Assembly: GCA_029551395.1 (NCBI GenBank)
Contig: JAKPFN010000066.1
Coordinates: forward strand, 1 to 64,000
Direction of reading: 5' to 3'
From: Armatimonadota bacterium
GTDB lineage: Bacteria > Armatimonadota > UBA5829 > DTLH01
Length of the DNA: 64,000 nucleotides
This document shows positions 26,674-33,984 of this stretch, in pieces (positions within the stretch are counted from its first letter, which is position 1; every line of letters begins with the position of its first letter). Position numbers and translations under genes: made by a program. The notes beneath the pieces are model-generated. The model did not search any database and was not told where the DNA came from. It saw nothing but the letters and a program-made list of their open reading frames with translations.

Positions 26674-27996
26674 ATGCAAATCAAGATACTTGCTGTAGTG
26701 TTTCTTGCCATTTGGCTAATAAATTCCGCCATATCTGCCGCTCCCCAGCCTGCGACCGTACATGTATTGACCATTGACGGCACTATAGAGCCAACAGTAG
26801 CGCAATATGTACAGCTCGGGATTCAACGGGCAGAGAAGGAGAATGCCTCTGCCGTGCTGATTGAGCTGAGAACACCGGGAGGGCTGGTTGATTCGACAAG
26901 AGACATAGTGACAGAAATGTTGAATACCAATGTTCCGGTCATTGTATATGTAAGTCCAAACGGAGCAAGGGCTGGTTCTGCAGGTGTTTTTATCACTATG
27001 GCCGGACATGTGGCAGCAATGGCTCCGGTTTCGAACATAGGCTCCGCACATCCTGTTTTGTTTGGTACTGGAGGATCATCTCCCAGTGATTCAAACAATC
27101 AAAACGACGTTATGATGGAAAAAGTGACCAACGATGCTGCTAAATACATCGTGGCAATAGCAGAGAAACGTGGACGAAATAAGGAGTGGGCAGAAAAGGC
27201 TGTTAGAGAGTCCGCAAATATTACTGCATCTGAAGCTGTTAAGCTCAATGTAGTTGATTTTATTGCGGAAAATGAACGGGAAGTATTGCGAAAAGCCGAT
27301 GGCATGAAGGTAGAGATACCAGGCGGCGAAGTAACCCTGGCAATAAAAGATGCACGACTCAAACGCTATCCCATGCCCTGGTATAAGCTTCTCTTGCATT
27401 ATCTGGCTGATCCTGAAGTTGCATTCATACTGATGCTGATTGCGATTTATGGCATCATCTTCGAGATAAACACGCCTGGAGTTACTTTGCCTGGTATAGT
27501 AGGCGGAGTGGCATTCATCCTGTTTCTGTATTCGCTCAGTGTACTGCCGGTCAATTATGCTGGTCTAATACTGATTCTGGCAGGAATTGGGATGATGATT
27601 GCTGATATTAAAGTTGCAAGTCACGGGGTGCTTTCCGTTGGCGGTGCGATTTCGTTCTTCTTCGGAGCGTTTATGCTATTTGGCACAAATTCACCTTATT
27701 TACGGACTTCAATTACAGTACTTGTTGTTGGGACTGTTGCAACTGCTGCTTTCTTCATTTTCCTGGTTGGTATGGGTGCAAAAGCATTGAGGCGGCCAGT
27801 AGTGACAGGTCAAGAGAACATAATAGGAAGGATTGTAACGGCGAAAACAGATATAGCACCAACAGGAAAGATTTTTCTGGAGGGAAGTTGGTGGACAGCA
27901 CAGACAGAGGACCAACCGATAAACAAAGGTGAACTGGTAAGGGTTGTCGGGCTTGACGGACTGACAGTCAAGGTTGTTAAAGAGGACGAAGCATAG
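26674..27996 (+). CDS. NfeD-family membrane serine protease (long form)
   Basis: 440 residues. After a signal/membrane segment (ILAVVFLAIWLINSAISA), a ClpP-like serine protease domain (about 30-215) has the GGLVDSTRDIV helix and the nucleophile Ser in GARAGSAGVFI. Four or five membrane helices (about 245-375) are followed by the C-terminal NfeD OB-fold (about 385-440: GRIVTAKTDIAPTGKIFLEGSWW). The long NfeD1b form degrades membrane proteins and stomatin-like partners. It is directly followed by a slipin gene (10-base gap), the classic NfeD-SPFH operon for membrane-quality control. Confidence 0.95.
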   Translation: MQIKILAVVFLAIWLINSAISAAPQPATVHVLTIDGTIEPTVAQYVQLGIQRAEKENASAVLIELRTPGGLVDSTRDIVTEMLNTNVPVIVYVSPNGARAGSAGVFITMAGHVAAMAPVSNIGSAHPVLFGTGGSSPSDSNNQNDVMMEKVTNDAAKYIVAIAEKRGRNKEWAEKAVRESANITASEAVKLNVVDFIAENEREVLRKADGMKVEIPGGEVTLAIKDARLKRYPMPWYKLLLHYLADPEVAFILMLIAIYGIIFEINTPGVTLPGIVGGVAFILFLYSLSVLPVNYAGLILILAGIGMMIADIKVASHGVLSVGGAISFFFGAFMLFGTNSPYLRTSITVLVVGTVATAAFFIFLVGMGAKALRRPVVTGQENIIGRIVTAKTDIAPTGKIFLEGSWWTAQTEDQPINKGELVRVVGLDGLTVKVVKEDEA

Positions 27997-28006
27997 GAGG
28001 AATAAA

Positions 28007-28777
28007 ATGCCGGTTTCTGTGGTTACAGTAGGAGTATTGGCGATTATAGTGATATTTGTCGCTATAAACTCAGTGAGAATCGTCAAAGAATGGGAGAGAG
28101 GCGTGCTGTTGAGGCTGGGACGATTCCATTCAGTTAAAGGGCCTGGAGTCAGAATTGTCTGGCCTATAATCGACACACTGTATATAAGAGATCTGCGAAT
28201 CGTGACTATGGATGTGCCGAAACAGGAGATGATGACAACTGATAACGTTCCAGTCACTGTTGATGCTGTGGTCTACTTCCAGGTAGTGAATGCGGAATAC
28301 TCGCAGATAAAGGTGGAGAACCATGTTCGGGCTACATCGTTGATTGCTCAAACGACTTTGAGGAGTGTTATAGGCCAGTCTGAGTTGGATGATCTTCTTG
28401 CAGAGCGTGATAAGATAAACCAGCAGTTGCAGACTATCATAGACGAACAAACCGAGCCATGGGGTGTTAAGGTAACAGCAGTAGAGGTTCGAGATGTGGT
28501 TCTACCTGAAGGCATGAAACGTGCAATGGCTCGACAAGCAGAGGTTGAACGAGAACGCCGCGCGAAGATTATCAATGCTGAAGGTGAGTTTCAAGCGGCT
28601 CAGAAACTTTCTGACGCGGCAAATATCATCAGTCAGCATCCTGAAGCGCTGCAGCTTAGATATCTGCAGACACTTACGGAAGTTGCAGCAGAGCATAATT
28701 CAACAACTCTGTTCCCGATTCCCATTGATTTGGTTACTCCATTTATTAAGAAGTTTACCGAAGAGCAGCAGAAGTAA
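28007..28777 (+). CDS. Slipin / stomatin-like SPFH membrane protein
   Basis: 256 residues from ATG 28007, with AGGAGG just upstream; the longer frame from 27974 would overlap nfeD without a ribosome-binding site. It has an N-terminal membrane helix (VVTVGVLAIIVIFVAI) and then the SPFH/Band-7 domain: EWERGVLLRLGRFHSVKGPGV, VPKQEMMTTDNVPVTVDAVVYF and TLRSVIGQSELDDLLAERD. A coiled-coil helix follows (RQAEVERERRAKIINAEGE), then a C-terminal FPIPIDLV segment. It forms ring-like membrane microdomain scaffolds with NfeD. Confidence 0.96.
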   Translation: MPVSVVTVGVLAIIVIFVAINSVRIVKEWERGVLLRLGRFHSVKGPGVRIVWPIIDTLYIRDLRIVTMDVPKQEMMTTDNVPVTVDAVVYFQVVNAEYSQIKVENHVRATSLIAQTTLRSVIGQSELDDLLAERDKINQQLQTIIDEQTEPWGVKVTAVEVRDVVLPEGMKRAMARQAEVERERRAKIINAEGEFQAAQKLSDAANIISQHPEALQLRYLQTLTEVAAEHNSTTLFPIPIDLVTPFIKKFTEEQQK

Positions 28778-28787
28778 GAAAATATTT

Positions 28788-28833
28788 CCCCCGCATTTGT
28801 ACGAGTTTTTGCAGCAGGACTATAGTGCGGGGG
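28788..28833 (+). terminator. Hairpin after the nfeD-slipin operon
   Basis: CCCCCGCA (28788-28795) pairs with TGCGGGGG (28826-28833), 11 bases after the slipin stop; followed by CTTTGC, so a weak T-tract. Confidence 0.55.
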
Positions 28834-28860
28834 CTTTGCAGGCAATAATTACATTAGCAC

Positions 28861-28921
28861 GAGGCCCGGACGGTATGGCAGATTGCTGAGACGGTCGCTA
28901 CCAGGCCTGGGCCTCTTTTTT
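28861..28921 (+). terminator. Second terminator downstream of slipin
   Basis: GAGGCCC (28861-28867) pairs with GGGCCTC (28909-28915), followed by six Ts (28916-28921). The long interior (about 40 nt) could fold further. Confidence 0.65.
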
Positions 28922-29050
28922 GCACACGGAACGTCGCTGTTGATTCAACCAGCTCGCCCAGAAGCGGCGTTCCGTTTCATTTTGTACAAACTTACTCACA
29001 TGCTTTGGCACGCTTTTTGCACATTTCTTAATTAGAAACGCAACAAGCAT
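28898..29050 (-). CDS. Possible small basic protein (50 residues)
   Basis: An ATG at 29050 has GGAGGAG seven bases upstream and opens a 50-codon frame, MLVAFLIKKCAKSVPKHVSK onward, ending KKEAQAW. The product would be basic (about 13 Lys/Arg) with two cysteines, and unlike anything I recognise. Against it, the frame runs through the terminator-like hairpins of the opposite strand, which constrain the sequence for another reason. It lies just downstream of the aldolase gene on the same strand. The strong ribosome-binding site is the main argument for it. Confidence 0.3.
   Translation of the reverse strand: MLVAFLIKKCAKSVPKHVSKFVQNETERRFWASWLNQQRRSVCKKEAQAW
28926..28975. repeat. 13-bp inverted repeat in the 28.8-29.1 kb hairpin cluster
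   Basis: ACGGAACGTCGCT (28926-28938) pairs with AGCGGCGTTCCGT (28963-28975), one wobble pair on the plus strand. It is followed by TTTCATTTT on the plus strand and could be a third terminator in series, or part of a small RNA. Confidence 0.5.
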
Positions 29051-29060
29051 CCTTTTCTCC

Positions 29061-29120
29061 TCCAAAACATGTGAGATCAGTTTTGGAACCCGCCCGCCAA
29101 GGATAGGCGGGCTTTTTTTT
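29061..29120 (+). terminator. Tandem hairpins ending in T8, facing the aldolase gene
   Basis: TCCAAAAC/GTTTTGGA (29061-29068/29080-29087) is followed at once by GCCCGCC/GGCGGGC (29092-29098/29106-29112) and eight Ts (29113-29120). The T-run is on the plus strand, so this terminates rightward transcription. It would stop read-through from the slipin side, or end a small RNA starting within 28.92-29.06 kb. Confidence 0.7.
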
Positions 29121-29125
29121 ATCAA

Positions 29126-30037
29126 CTACGCTTTTCCTGAACTACCGAACACTCTGATTCTTTCTCTGACTGTGTCTCGAACAGCCTGACGTGCTGGAGC
29201 CAGCAATTTACGGATGTCGTATTTACGCACCTGTCCAAGTTCATCCAGACTGGCAAATTCCTTCTCTGTTTCCTCTATGACTTTTCTGGTAGCATCGTAC
29301 CAAGCCACGCGCATCTGCGTATCTATATTGATTTTTCGTATGCCAAGCTGCACAGCCTTAACTACTGCATCATCCGGCACGCCTGTGCCTCCGTGCATTA
29401 CAAGAGGAACATCGACTGTCTTATTTATGGCTTCCAGCCTGTCATGAACAATGGTCGGAGTGCCTCTGTACAGGCCGTGAGTAGTACCTATTGCAACAGC
29501 AAGTAAGTCAACACCTGTTATATCTACGAACTCTTTTGCCTGCTCAGGGTCTGTAAGAGCTTTTCCCGGATCACCTGTTTCAATCTCTGCGCCTATCTGT
29601 CCTAATCGTCCGAGTTCTGCCTCTACAGATACACCAAGTGCGTGGGCTGCGTCAACAACCTTTTTTGTTATCTCGATGTTTTCTTCATAACTCCTTGGAG
29701 TCTTACCATCTTCATGTAGTGAGCCGTCGATCATTACTGATGTAAATCCGAACCGTAGAAATCTCATGCAGATTTCAAAAGACCGGCCATGATCCAAATG
29801 TACGGCAATGGGTACTTTGGACTTCTCTACAAGAGCAAATACGAGAGCCACCAATTCTTCCGGCTCCGTATAGTTCATAGTTGTCTGCGTGATTTGCATT
29901 ATAAGAGGGCTTTTTTCGTCTTCAGCAGCCCCGATAATTGCCTGTGCGGTCTCCATATTTATTGCATTGAACGCTCCGACCGCGTATCCGCCTCTTTCTG
30001 CATTTTGCATAAGCTCCTTACTTGTTACAAGGGGCAT
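29126..30037 (-). CDS. fba: Class II fructose-bisphosphate aldolase
   Basis: 303 residues from the ATG at 30037, with GGAGG seven bases upstream; the frame extends to 30064, but MPLVTSKELM is the normal family start. Class II signatures are present: zinc ligands in VAVHLDHGRSFE and IGTTHGLYRGTP, the EAELGRLGQIGAE segment, and the phosphate-binding VMHGGTGVPDD and IRKINIDTQMR. It splits fructose-1,6-bisphosphate (or a related ketose bisphosphate) into triose phosphates in glycolysis and gluconeogenesis. Length and motifs fit the shorter Class IIB group, so tagatose-bisphosphate aldolase is an alternative. Confidence 0.94.
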   Translation of the reverse strand: MPLVTSKELMQNAERGGYAVGAFNAINMETAQAIIGAAEDEKSPLIMQITQTTMNYTEPEELVALVFALVEKSKVPIAVHLDHGRSFEICMRFLRFGFTSVMIDGSLHEDGKTPRSYEENIEITKKVVDAAHALGVSVEAELGRLGQIGAEIETGDPGKALTDPEQAKEFVDITGVDLLAVAIGTTHGLYRGTPTIVHDRLEAINKTVDVPLVMHGGTGVPDDAVVKAVQLGIRKINIDTQMRVAWYDATRKVIEETEKEFASLDELGQVRKYDIRKLLAPARQAVRDTVRERIRVFGSSGKA

Positions 30038-30222
30038 AATAGTTCCTCCACCTCTCCGGCTCAATGCAATCGATTTACATTCCGGAGTTGTTCCTGATTC
30101 TTTCTATTTTTACCTTATGAAAGCTTTTCTGAACCATGCGGGCTATAAACAATGGATTTAGACGATTAGACTACAATCAGGGAAAACAAGGGATGAATAT
30201 TCATGAGCTTGTACAAAGCAAA

Positions 30223-30248
30223 GACCCTCCCGCTGGCACGAGAGGGTC
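30223..30248 (-). terminator. Terminator of the small zinc-ribbon gene
   Basis: GACCCTC (30223-30229) and GAGGGTC (30242-30248) form a 7-bp stem; on the minus strand the 3' side reads TTTGCTTTG. It sits 25 bases past the stop codon of the gene at 30274-30450. Confidence 0.55.
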
Positions 30249-30273
30249 CGATTTCATCGCTAACGATCAGCAG

Positions 30274-30450
30274 CTAGGCAGCTTTGCTAGACCGCCTTGC
30301 AGCTATACGCTTGCGTAATGGCTCGTCTTCCTGCTCAATCACTGGTGCAGGTTTCGGAGCAGTATTTGTGCATTTTTGGCATACCCACGTAGCCAGATCA
30401 ACAAGGTGCTCTGGTACGTTATCGATTTGATTACCGCATTTGCAACGCAT
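30274..30450 (-). CDS. Small zinc-ribbon protein (58 residues)
   Basis: From ATG 30450, preceded by AAGGTGAAGG, it encodes MRCKCGNQIDNVPEHLV, then ATWVCQKCTN, then a Pro/Glu-rich stretch and a basic tail (RKRIAARRSSKAA). The CxC...CxxC arrangement should bind one zinc. The open frame extends upstream to 30540, but that part has no ribosome-binding site. No named family is recognised; such stand-alone ribbons often bind nucleic acid or protein. It has its own terminator. The 151 bases between it and gpsA show nothing notable. Confidence 0.7.
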   Translation of the reverse strand: MRCKCGNQIDNVPEHLVDLATWVCQKCTNTAPKPAPVIEQEDEPLRKRIAARRSSKAA

Positions 30451-30691
30451 CGCCTTCACCTTTCTAGTCCCGTCCAGCCTCCACCCTGGCCTTGTAGCCT
30501 GGCAAAAACGGAACAGCTCCAAGTTAGCAAGCGTGCCCATAGGATTATGCCCTATTAGGGGCTTGTATTTAATATACGCCTGATGTGGAACGTTTGTTCC
30601 GAGACGAAAAATAGAATAAGTGAGGCAAAATAGTCTCGATACATCGATGTGATGTTTTGATATGCCTGGTTATGGTTGTGTGGATGTAAGA

Positions 30692-31684
30692 TTATTCCGG
30701 TTTTGGCTCACGGAGCATCAAATCTTTTACAGCTTCCATGGGAGATTTACCATTGAACAGGATTTCATATAGCTGTTCGGTTATGGGGGCATAAATCCCG
30801 AGAGAAGTAGCCAATGCATAAGCAGCTTTGCAGGTATGAACACCTTCAGCAGTCTGTTTGACATCTGCAACAGCCTGTTCTGTCGTCATACCGCTTCCTA
30901 TAGCCACGCCAACCCGTAAATTACGGCTGAGTCGGCTGGAACAGGTAAGCATAATATCGCCGATTCCGGCTAGTCCCATAAAAGTCTTCGGTTGAGCGCC
31001 CAGGGCTTCTCCCAGACGCATAATTTCGGCAATTCCACGGGTTACAAAAGCTGCCTTGGTGTTATCGCCAAACCCCAAACCGTCGCATATACCAGCACCT
31101 ATAGCCAGGACATTTTTTAAGGCTCCGCAAAGCTCGACTCCTGCAACATCCAGGCTGCGGTAGACTCTCAGATAATGGCAAGCCAGCATATCCTGTGCTT
31201 GTATTGCCCGTTCTTCGTCAAGAGATGCCACAACTGTTGCTGTTGGGACCTGACGCGCAACTTCGACAGCGAAATTCGGGCCAGACAAGGTAACGCACTG
31301 TCTTGCTATATTCGGCAGCGTCTCTGACAGGACTTGCGACATCCTAAGCCCTGTGTTGCTTTCGAGTCCTTTGGCTGCGCTTACGAAAAGCTGGGTTTCG
31401 TTGATAATATCTGCCAGTGCAGCAGAGACTTCTCTTACACCACCGGAAGGTACAGCCATTACAATAGCCTCTGCCCCGATTACTGCCTCGGCGATTGTAT
31501 CTACGACAGTTGCCGCGTCAGAAAATCGATGTCCCGGCAGATATTTCGAATTTTGCCTGTTGGCCTGAATGTCTTCGATTACACACGGCTCATTCGACCA
31601 AAGCCGGACGTTGTTTCCTTTATTATCAAGAAGAAGAGCAAGGGCAGTTCCCCAGCTTCCTGCACCTAACACAGCAACCTGCAT
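30692..31684 (-). CDS. gpsA: NAD(P)-dependent glycerol-3-phosphate dehydrogenase
   Basis: 330 residues, standard for GpsA, which reduces dihydroxyacetone phosphate to sn-glycerol-3-phosphate for phospholipid synthesis. The N-terminal GAGSWGTALALLL nucleotide-binding loop, AVPSGGVREV, SGPNFAVEVA, the catalytic Lys in CGALKNVLAIGAGICDGLGFGDN and MGLAGIGDIMLTCSS are all intact. It is 39 bases downstream of a membrane-protein gene and probably co-transcribed with it and the GalT-like gene. Confidence 0.97.
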   Translation of the reverse strand: MQVAVLGAGSWGTALALLLDNKGNNVRLWSNEPCVIEDIQANRQNSKYLPGHRFSDAATVVDTIAEAVIGAEAIVMAVPSGGVREVSAALADIINETQLFVSAAKGLESNTGLRMSQVLSETLPNIARQCVTLSGPNFAVEVARQVPTATVVASLDEERAIQAQDMLACHYLRVYRSLDVAGVELCGALKNVLAIGAGICDGLGFGDNTKAAFVTRGIAEIMRLGEALGAQPKTFMGLAGIGDIMLTCSSRLSRNLRVGVAIGSGMTTEQAVADVKQTAEGVHTCKAAYALATSLGIYAPITEQLYEILFNGKSPMEAVKDLMLREPKPE

Positions 31685-31723
31685 TGTTTGACTACTTTCT
31701 ATAGAACTCGGAATGTTGATGAC

Positions 31724-32311
31724 CTAAGCATTACCGCCTGGCCGTCTCAGATTATCATAAAATGCGTTTTTTGTCTGGTCTTTAAAGCCTCCAGCATCGA
31801 AAGCGCGGTAACTACGGCGCAGGACAAGCCAGAATATAATCCAGGCAACTGGAATCGATAGCAACCAGTATGGCCTGCTGCCAAAGACTGGTATTGTAAA
31901 TGGAAGGAGTCCTGCTATAAGTGCGCAAAGCAGCCCTATCCAAAGGAGCGACAGGATTGGCGTCATATAAGGCCGCAGCGGAACAAATACGTTGGCTCCT
32001 CTGATTCCTTCAAGCCTCGTTTCCCACAGTGCGAGCGTGTCATGTCCCTCATGAAAGACCTGGATGTATGCGGCTATCCTGAGTATGGATGTCAAATCGT
32101 GGATAATGCCGAACAGGCATCCTGCAATTACCGGGAGCGCGCTTGCCGCAACAACCCAACCTGAAGACAAAAGCGCCAGGGCTATTGCAATCCCGGCTGC
32201 AACAAACCCTGTTACATGCCAGCGTGAGATGCTTGCAGCAAGCTGCAGAAGCTCTCGCCTGAGTGATTTATATTCCTCAACCATCAATTCACCGGGATTC
32301 TTACTGGACAA
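31724..32311 (-). CDS. Small integral membrane protein of unknown function
   Basis: About 195 residues with four likely membrane helices (roughly 35-52, 56-75, 118-140 and 148-170), a cytoplasmic helix at the N-terminus (VEEYKSLRRELLQLAASISR) and a basic C-terminus. In-frame starts exist at GTG 32320, directly abutting GGGAGG, and TTG 32311, eight bases after it; the latter has normal spacing. I recognise no family. It sits between galT-like and gpsA with short gaps (about 38 and 39 bases), so it is likely part of the riboswitch-led operon. Confidence 0.7.
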   Translation of the reverse strand: MSSKNPGELMVEEYKSLRRELLQLAASISRWHVTGFVAAGIAIALALLSSGWVVAASALPVIAGCLFGIIHDLTSILRIAAYIQVFHEGHDTLALWETRLEGIRGANVFVPLRPYMTPILSLLWIGLLCALIAGLLPFTIPVFGSRPYWLLSIPVAWIIFWLVLRRSYRAFDAGGFKDQTKNAFYDNLRRPGGNA

Positions 32312-32349
32312 AGCGCACACCTCCCGCAGACATTATTCCCACGGATAAC

Positions 32350-33471
32350 TCAAACCTCTTTCCGGGCCAGCGAAGCAAACCTCTCCGGCAGTTCTGAGAG
32401 AGAGAATTCAAAGGCAGCATCCTCAAAACCTGCAGGGATGTTAGTGCGGGTCTTGGGGATGATTTCTGCATGAAGATGGCCTATTACATCTCCGGTCCTT
32501 ACAGCTATATTATACGCCGGAATTTCTCCAAATATCTGGCGATACATCTGAATTGCCGTTTTGAGGGCTTCTGCAAAGTCCTTTCGCACCTGGTCAGTCA
32601 AATCTGAGATTCTGGCCGGACAGGTTTCTTTTTCAGGTTGAACCGAAACCAGCAGGCTGTAGTTACGTGCAGGCGCTGGATATGCTCCAAGCCATACTTT
32701 CTGGCTGTTTCCAAGCTGTTTTATGGTGAAGTTTCCGTCTTTCAGCACTTCACAGACACCACAACCGTTGGCCTTGCGTCGGGATTGGATTGTCTCGTAC
32801 AGCTTTGGCGGTCGCATAACATAGATCTGGCTGTGGAAGCAGCTTACACTTTGTCCGGATTCAGGGCGACGTCCTCCGTTGATGAAAGGCACAGCGACAA
32901 GCCCGTTTTCTAAAGCCAGCCGCTCGAGCACCTGCCAGGATGCTATCACTGAATCAACTACTGTTGTTGGCATGTCTGCAAGGTCCCGGTAGTGGTAGTC
33001 TGGATGAACAGCCGTTACGTAGCAGTTGCCAGGTTCGTTGGCTCCAAGCGCCGGAGTAAGATTGTAGAAGGTTCTAGACCTCCATTCGGAAGGAAAAGTC
33101 GTGCCTCCAAGTGCGCCGACAAGCCCGTAATGGTCTCCCAGCTTTCCGGGGGTCTTTCCCGGTTGGCTCCAGTATTCCGCTGCTGCCTGCAGGGACTTAT
33201 CTTCGTCTTCTACTACCAACTGGCCTTCTTCATCGAAGTAGAAAAGGGTAGAAGGAGTCCGCCCTGTGCAGAAAAAGCAGTTATCTCTTGGAGTAACCTT
33301 TGGTGGAGCTTCACCTGATACTTCAAAATGCCGTGCAGCTCTGAGCGGATTGATAATTACCTGCCTGCCGGTGATAGGGTCTTCCCTTCTGATGCTCTGA
33401 TTGCCTCTGCACTGCTGGTCTGCTGTTGACTCTATTCTTTGCTCGAGCTTTTCTAACTGCTGCTTGTTCAA
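32350..33471 (-). CDS. Galactose-1-phosphate uridylyltransferase-like (HIT superfamily) protein
   Basis: 373 residues from TTG 33471 with GGAGG five bases upstream. GalT-type features: a zinc CxxC in NCFFCTGRTPS, the active-site region SVSCFHSQIYVM and the second HIT-like GHLHAEIIPKTR. The usual HPHxQ is CFHSQ here: the nucleophile His and Gln are kept, while the first His, a zinc ligand in E. coli GalT, is replaced by Cys. A second pair, CGVC, lies near residue 250. It therefore probably transfers nucleotidyl groups between sugar phosphates, but the substrate is uncertain. It is the first gene after the c-di-AMP riboswitch. Confidence 0.75.
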   Translation of the reverse strand: MNKQQLEKLEQRIESTADQQCRGNQSIRREDPITGRQVIINPLRAARHFEVSGEAPPKVTPRDNCFFCTGRTPSTLFYFDEEGQLVVEDEDKSLQAAAEYWSQPGKTPGKLGDHYGLVGALGGTTFPSEWRSRTFYNLTPALGANEPGNCYVTAVHPDYHYRDLADMPTTVVDSVIASWQVLERLALENGLVAVPFINGGRRPESGQSVSCFHSQIYVMRPPKLYETIQSRRKANGCGVCEVLKDGNFTIKQLGNSQKVWLGAYPAPARNYSLLVSVQPEKETCPARISDLTDQVRKDFAEALKTAIQMYRQIFGEIPAYNIAVRTGDVIGHLHAEIIPKTRTNIPAGFEDAAFEFSLSELPERFASLARKEV

Positions 33472-33566
33472 GTCATCCTCCAGAATGAATGTACATTAAA
33501 CTACTACTACTTATAGAGCAGCAGTTCCTTCTGGAGATGGAAAGGAGAGGTGATAGATATGCCAAA

Positions 33567-33588
33567 GGCCGCAACTTGCGCTGCGGCC
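33567..33588 (-). terminator. Hairpin of the riboswitch expression platform
   Basis: On the minus strand GGCCGCA (33588-33582) pairs with TGCGGCC (33573-33567), followed by TTTGGC. It lies just downstream of the c-di-AMP aptamer and upstream of the GalT-like gene. It is therefore the likely conditional terminator, although the T-run is short. Confidence 0.5.
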
Positions 33589-33601
33589 TGTACATCAAAA
33601 A

Positions 33602-33735
33602 GGTGACTTCCACCGCGCCTACGAGGTTAGCTGTCGGGCTAGGACCGGAAGCTGCCCTTCCTTTAATACTACAAGGATTCGCCCCCAAATCTCGGGTTCC
33701 CCCGATCTCCAATATTCCGGAGACTCGGCGCTAGG
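33602..33735 (-). promoter_or_regulatory. c-di-AMP (ydaO/yuaA-type) riboswitch
   Basis: Read on the minus strand, the conserved blocks appear in order: GCGCCGAGTC, GGGGGAACC, TTGGGGGCGAATCC, AGGGCAGC, then CCCGACAGCTAACCTCGTAG and GCG. These match the ydaO/yuaA aptamer, which binds cyclic di-AMP and usually switches genes off. It lies in a leader starting near 33822 from a clear promoter, with a terminator-like hairpin between it and the GalT-like gene. Known targets are potassium transport and cell-wall genes, so control of a GalT-membrane protein-gpsA operon is unusual. The rest of the gap to 33984 holds only the promoter. Confidence 0.92.
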
Positions 33736-33829
33736 TTGTCTATTCAGTTGTCCGTTATTCAGTTGTAGCCGATATTAAGTTGTGGTCTATATGCTGTTAT
33801 CTGCAGGAAGCTTGCTCCCTACACTATAT

Positions 33830-33858
33830 ATTTAACAGATGCTCAGCCGTTATGTCAA
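33830..33858 (-). promoter_or_regulatory. Promoter of the riboswitch leader
   Basis: On the minus strand TTGACA (33858-33853), a 17-bp spacer and TTAAAT (33835-33830). A consensus -35 with a 4/6 -10, placed about 95 bases before the aptamer. Confidence 0.65.
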
Positions 33859-33984
33859 CCCCTTTTAGAAAATTTTTTTGTTTGCTTGCTATTAGAAAGC
33901 CAGGTAGTATAAGATTCATTGGCCCAAATGCCTGTTAGTAGGGTATACATAGACAGGTAGCAGACACTGTAGGAGGATTGTTCA

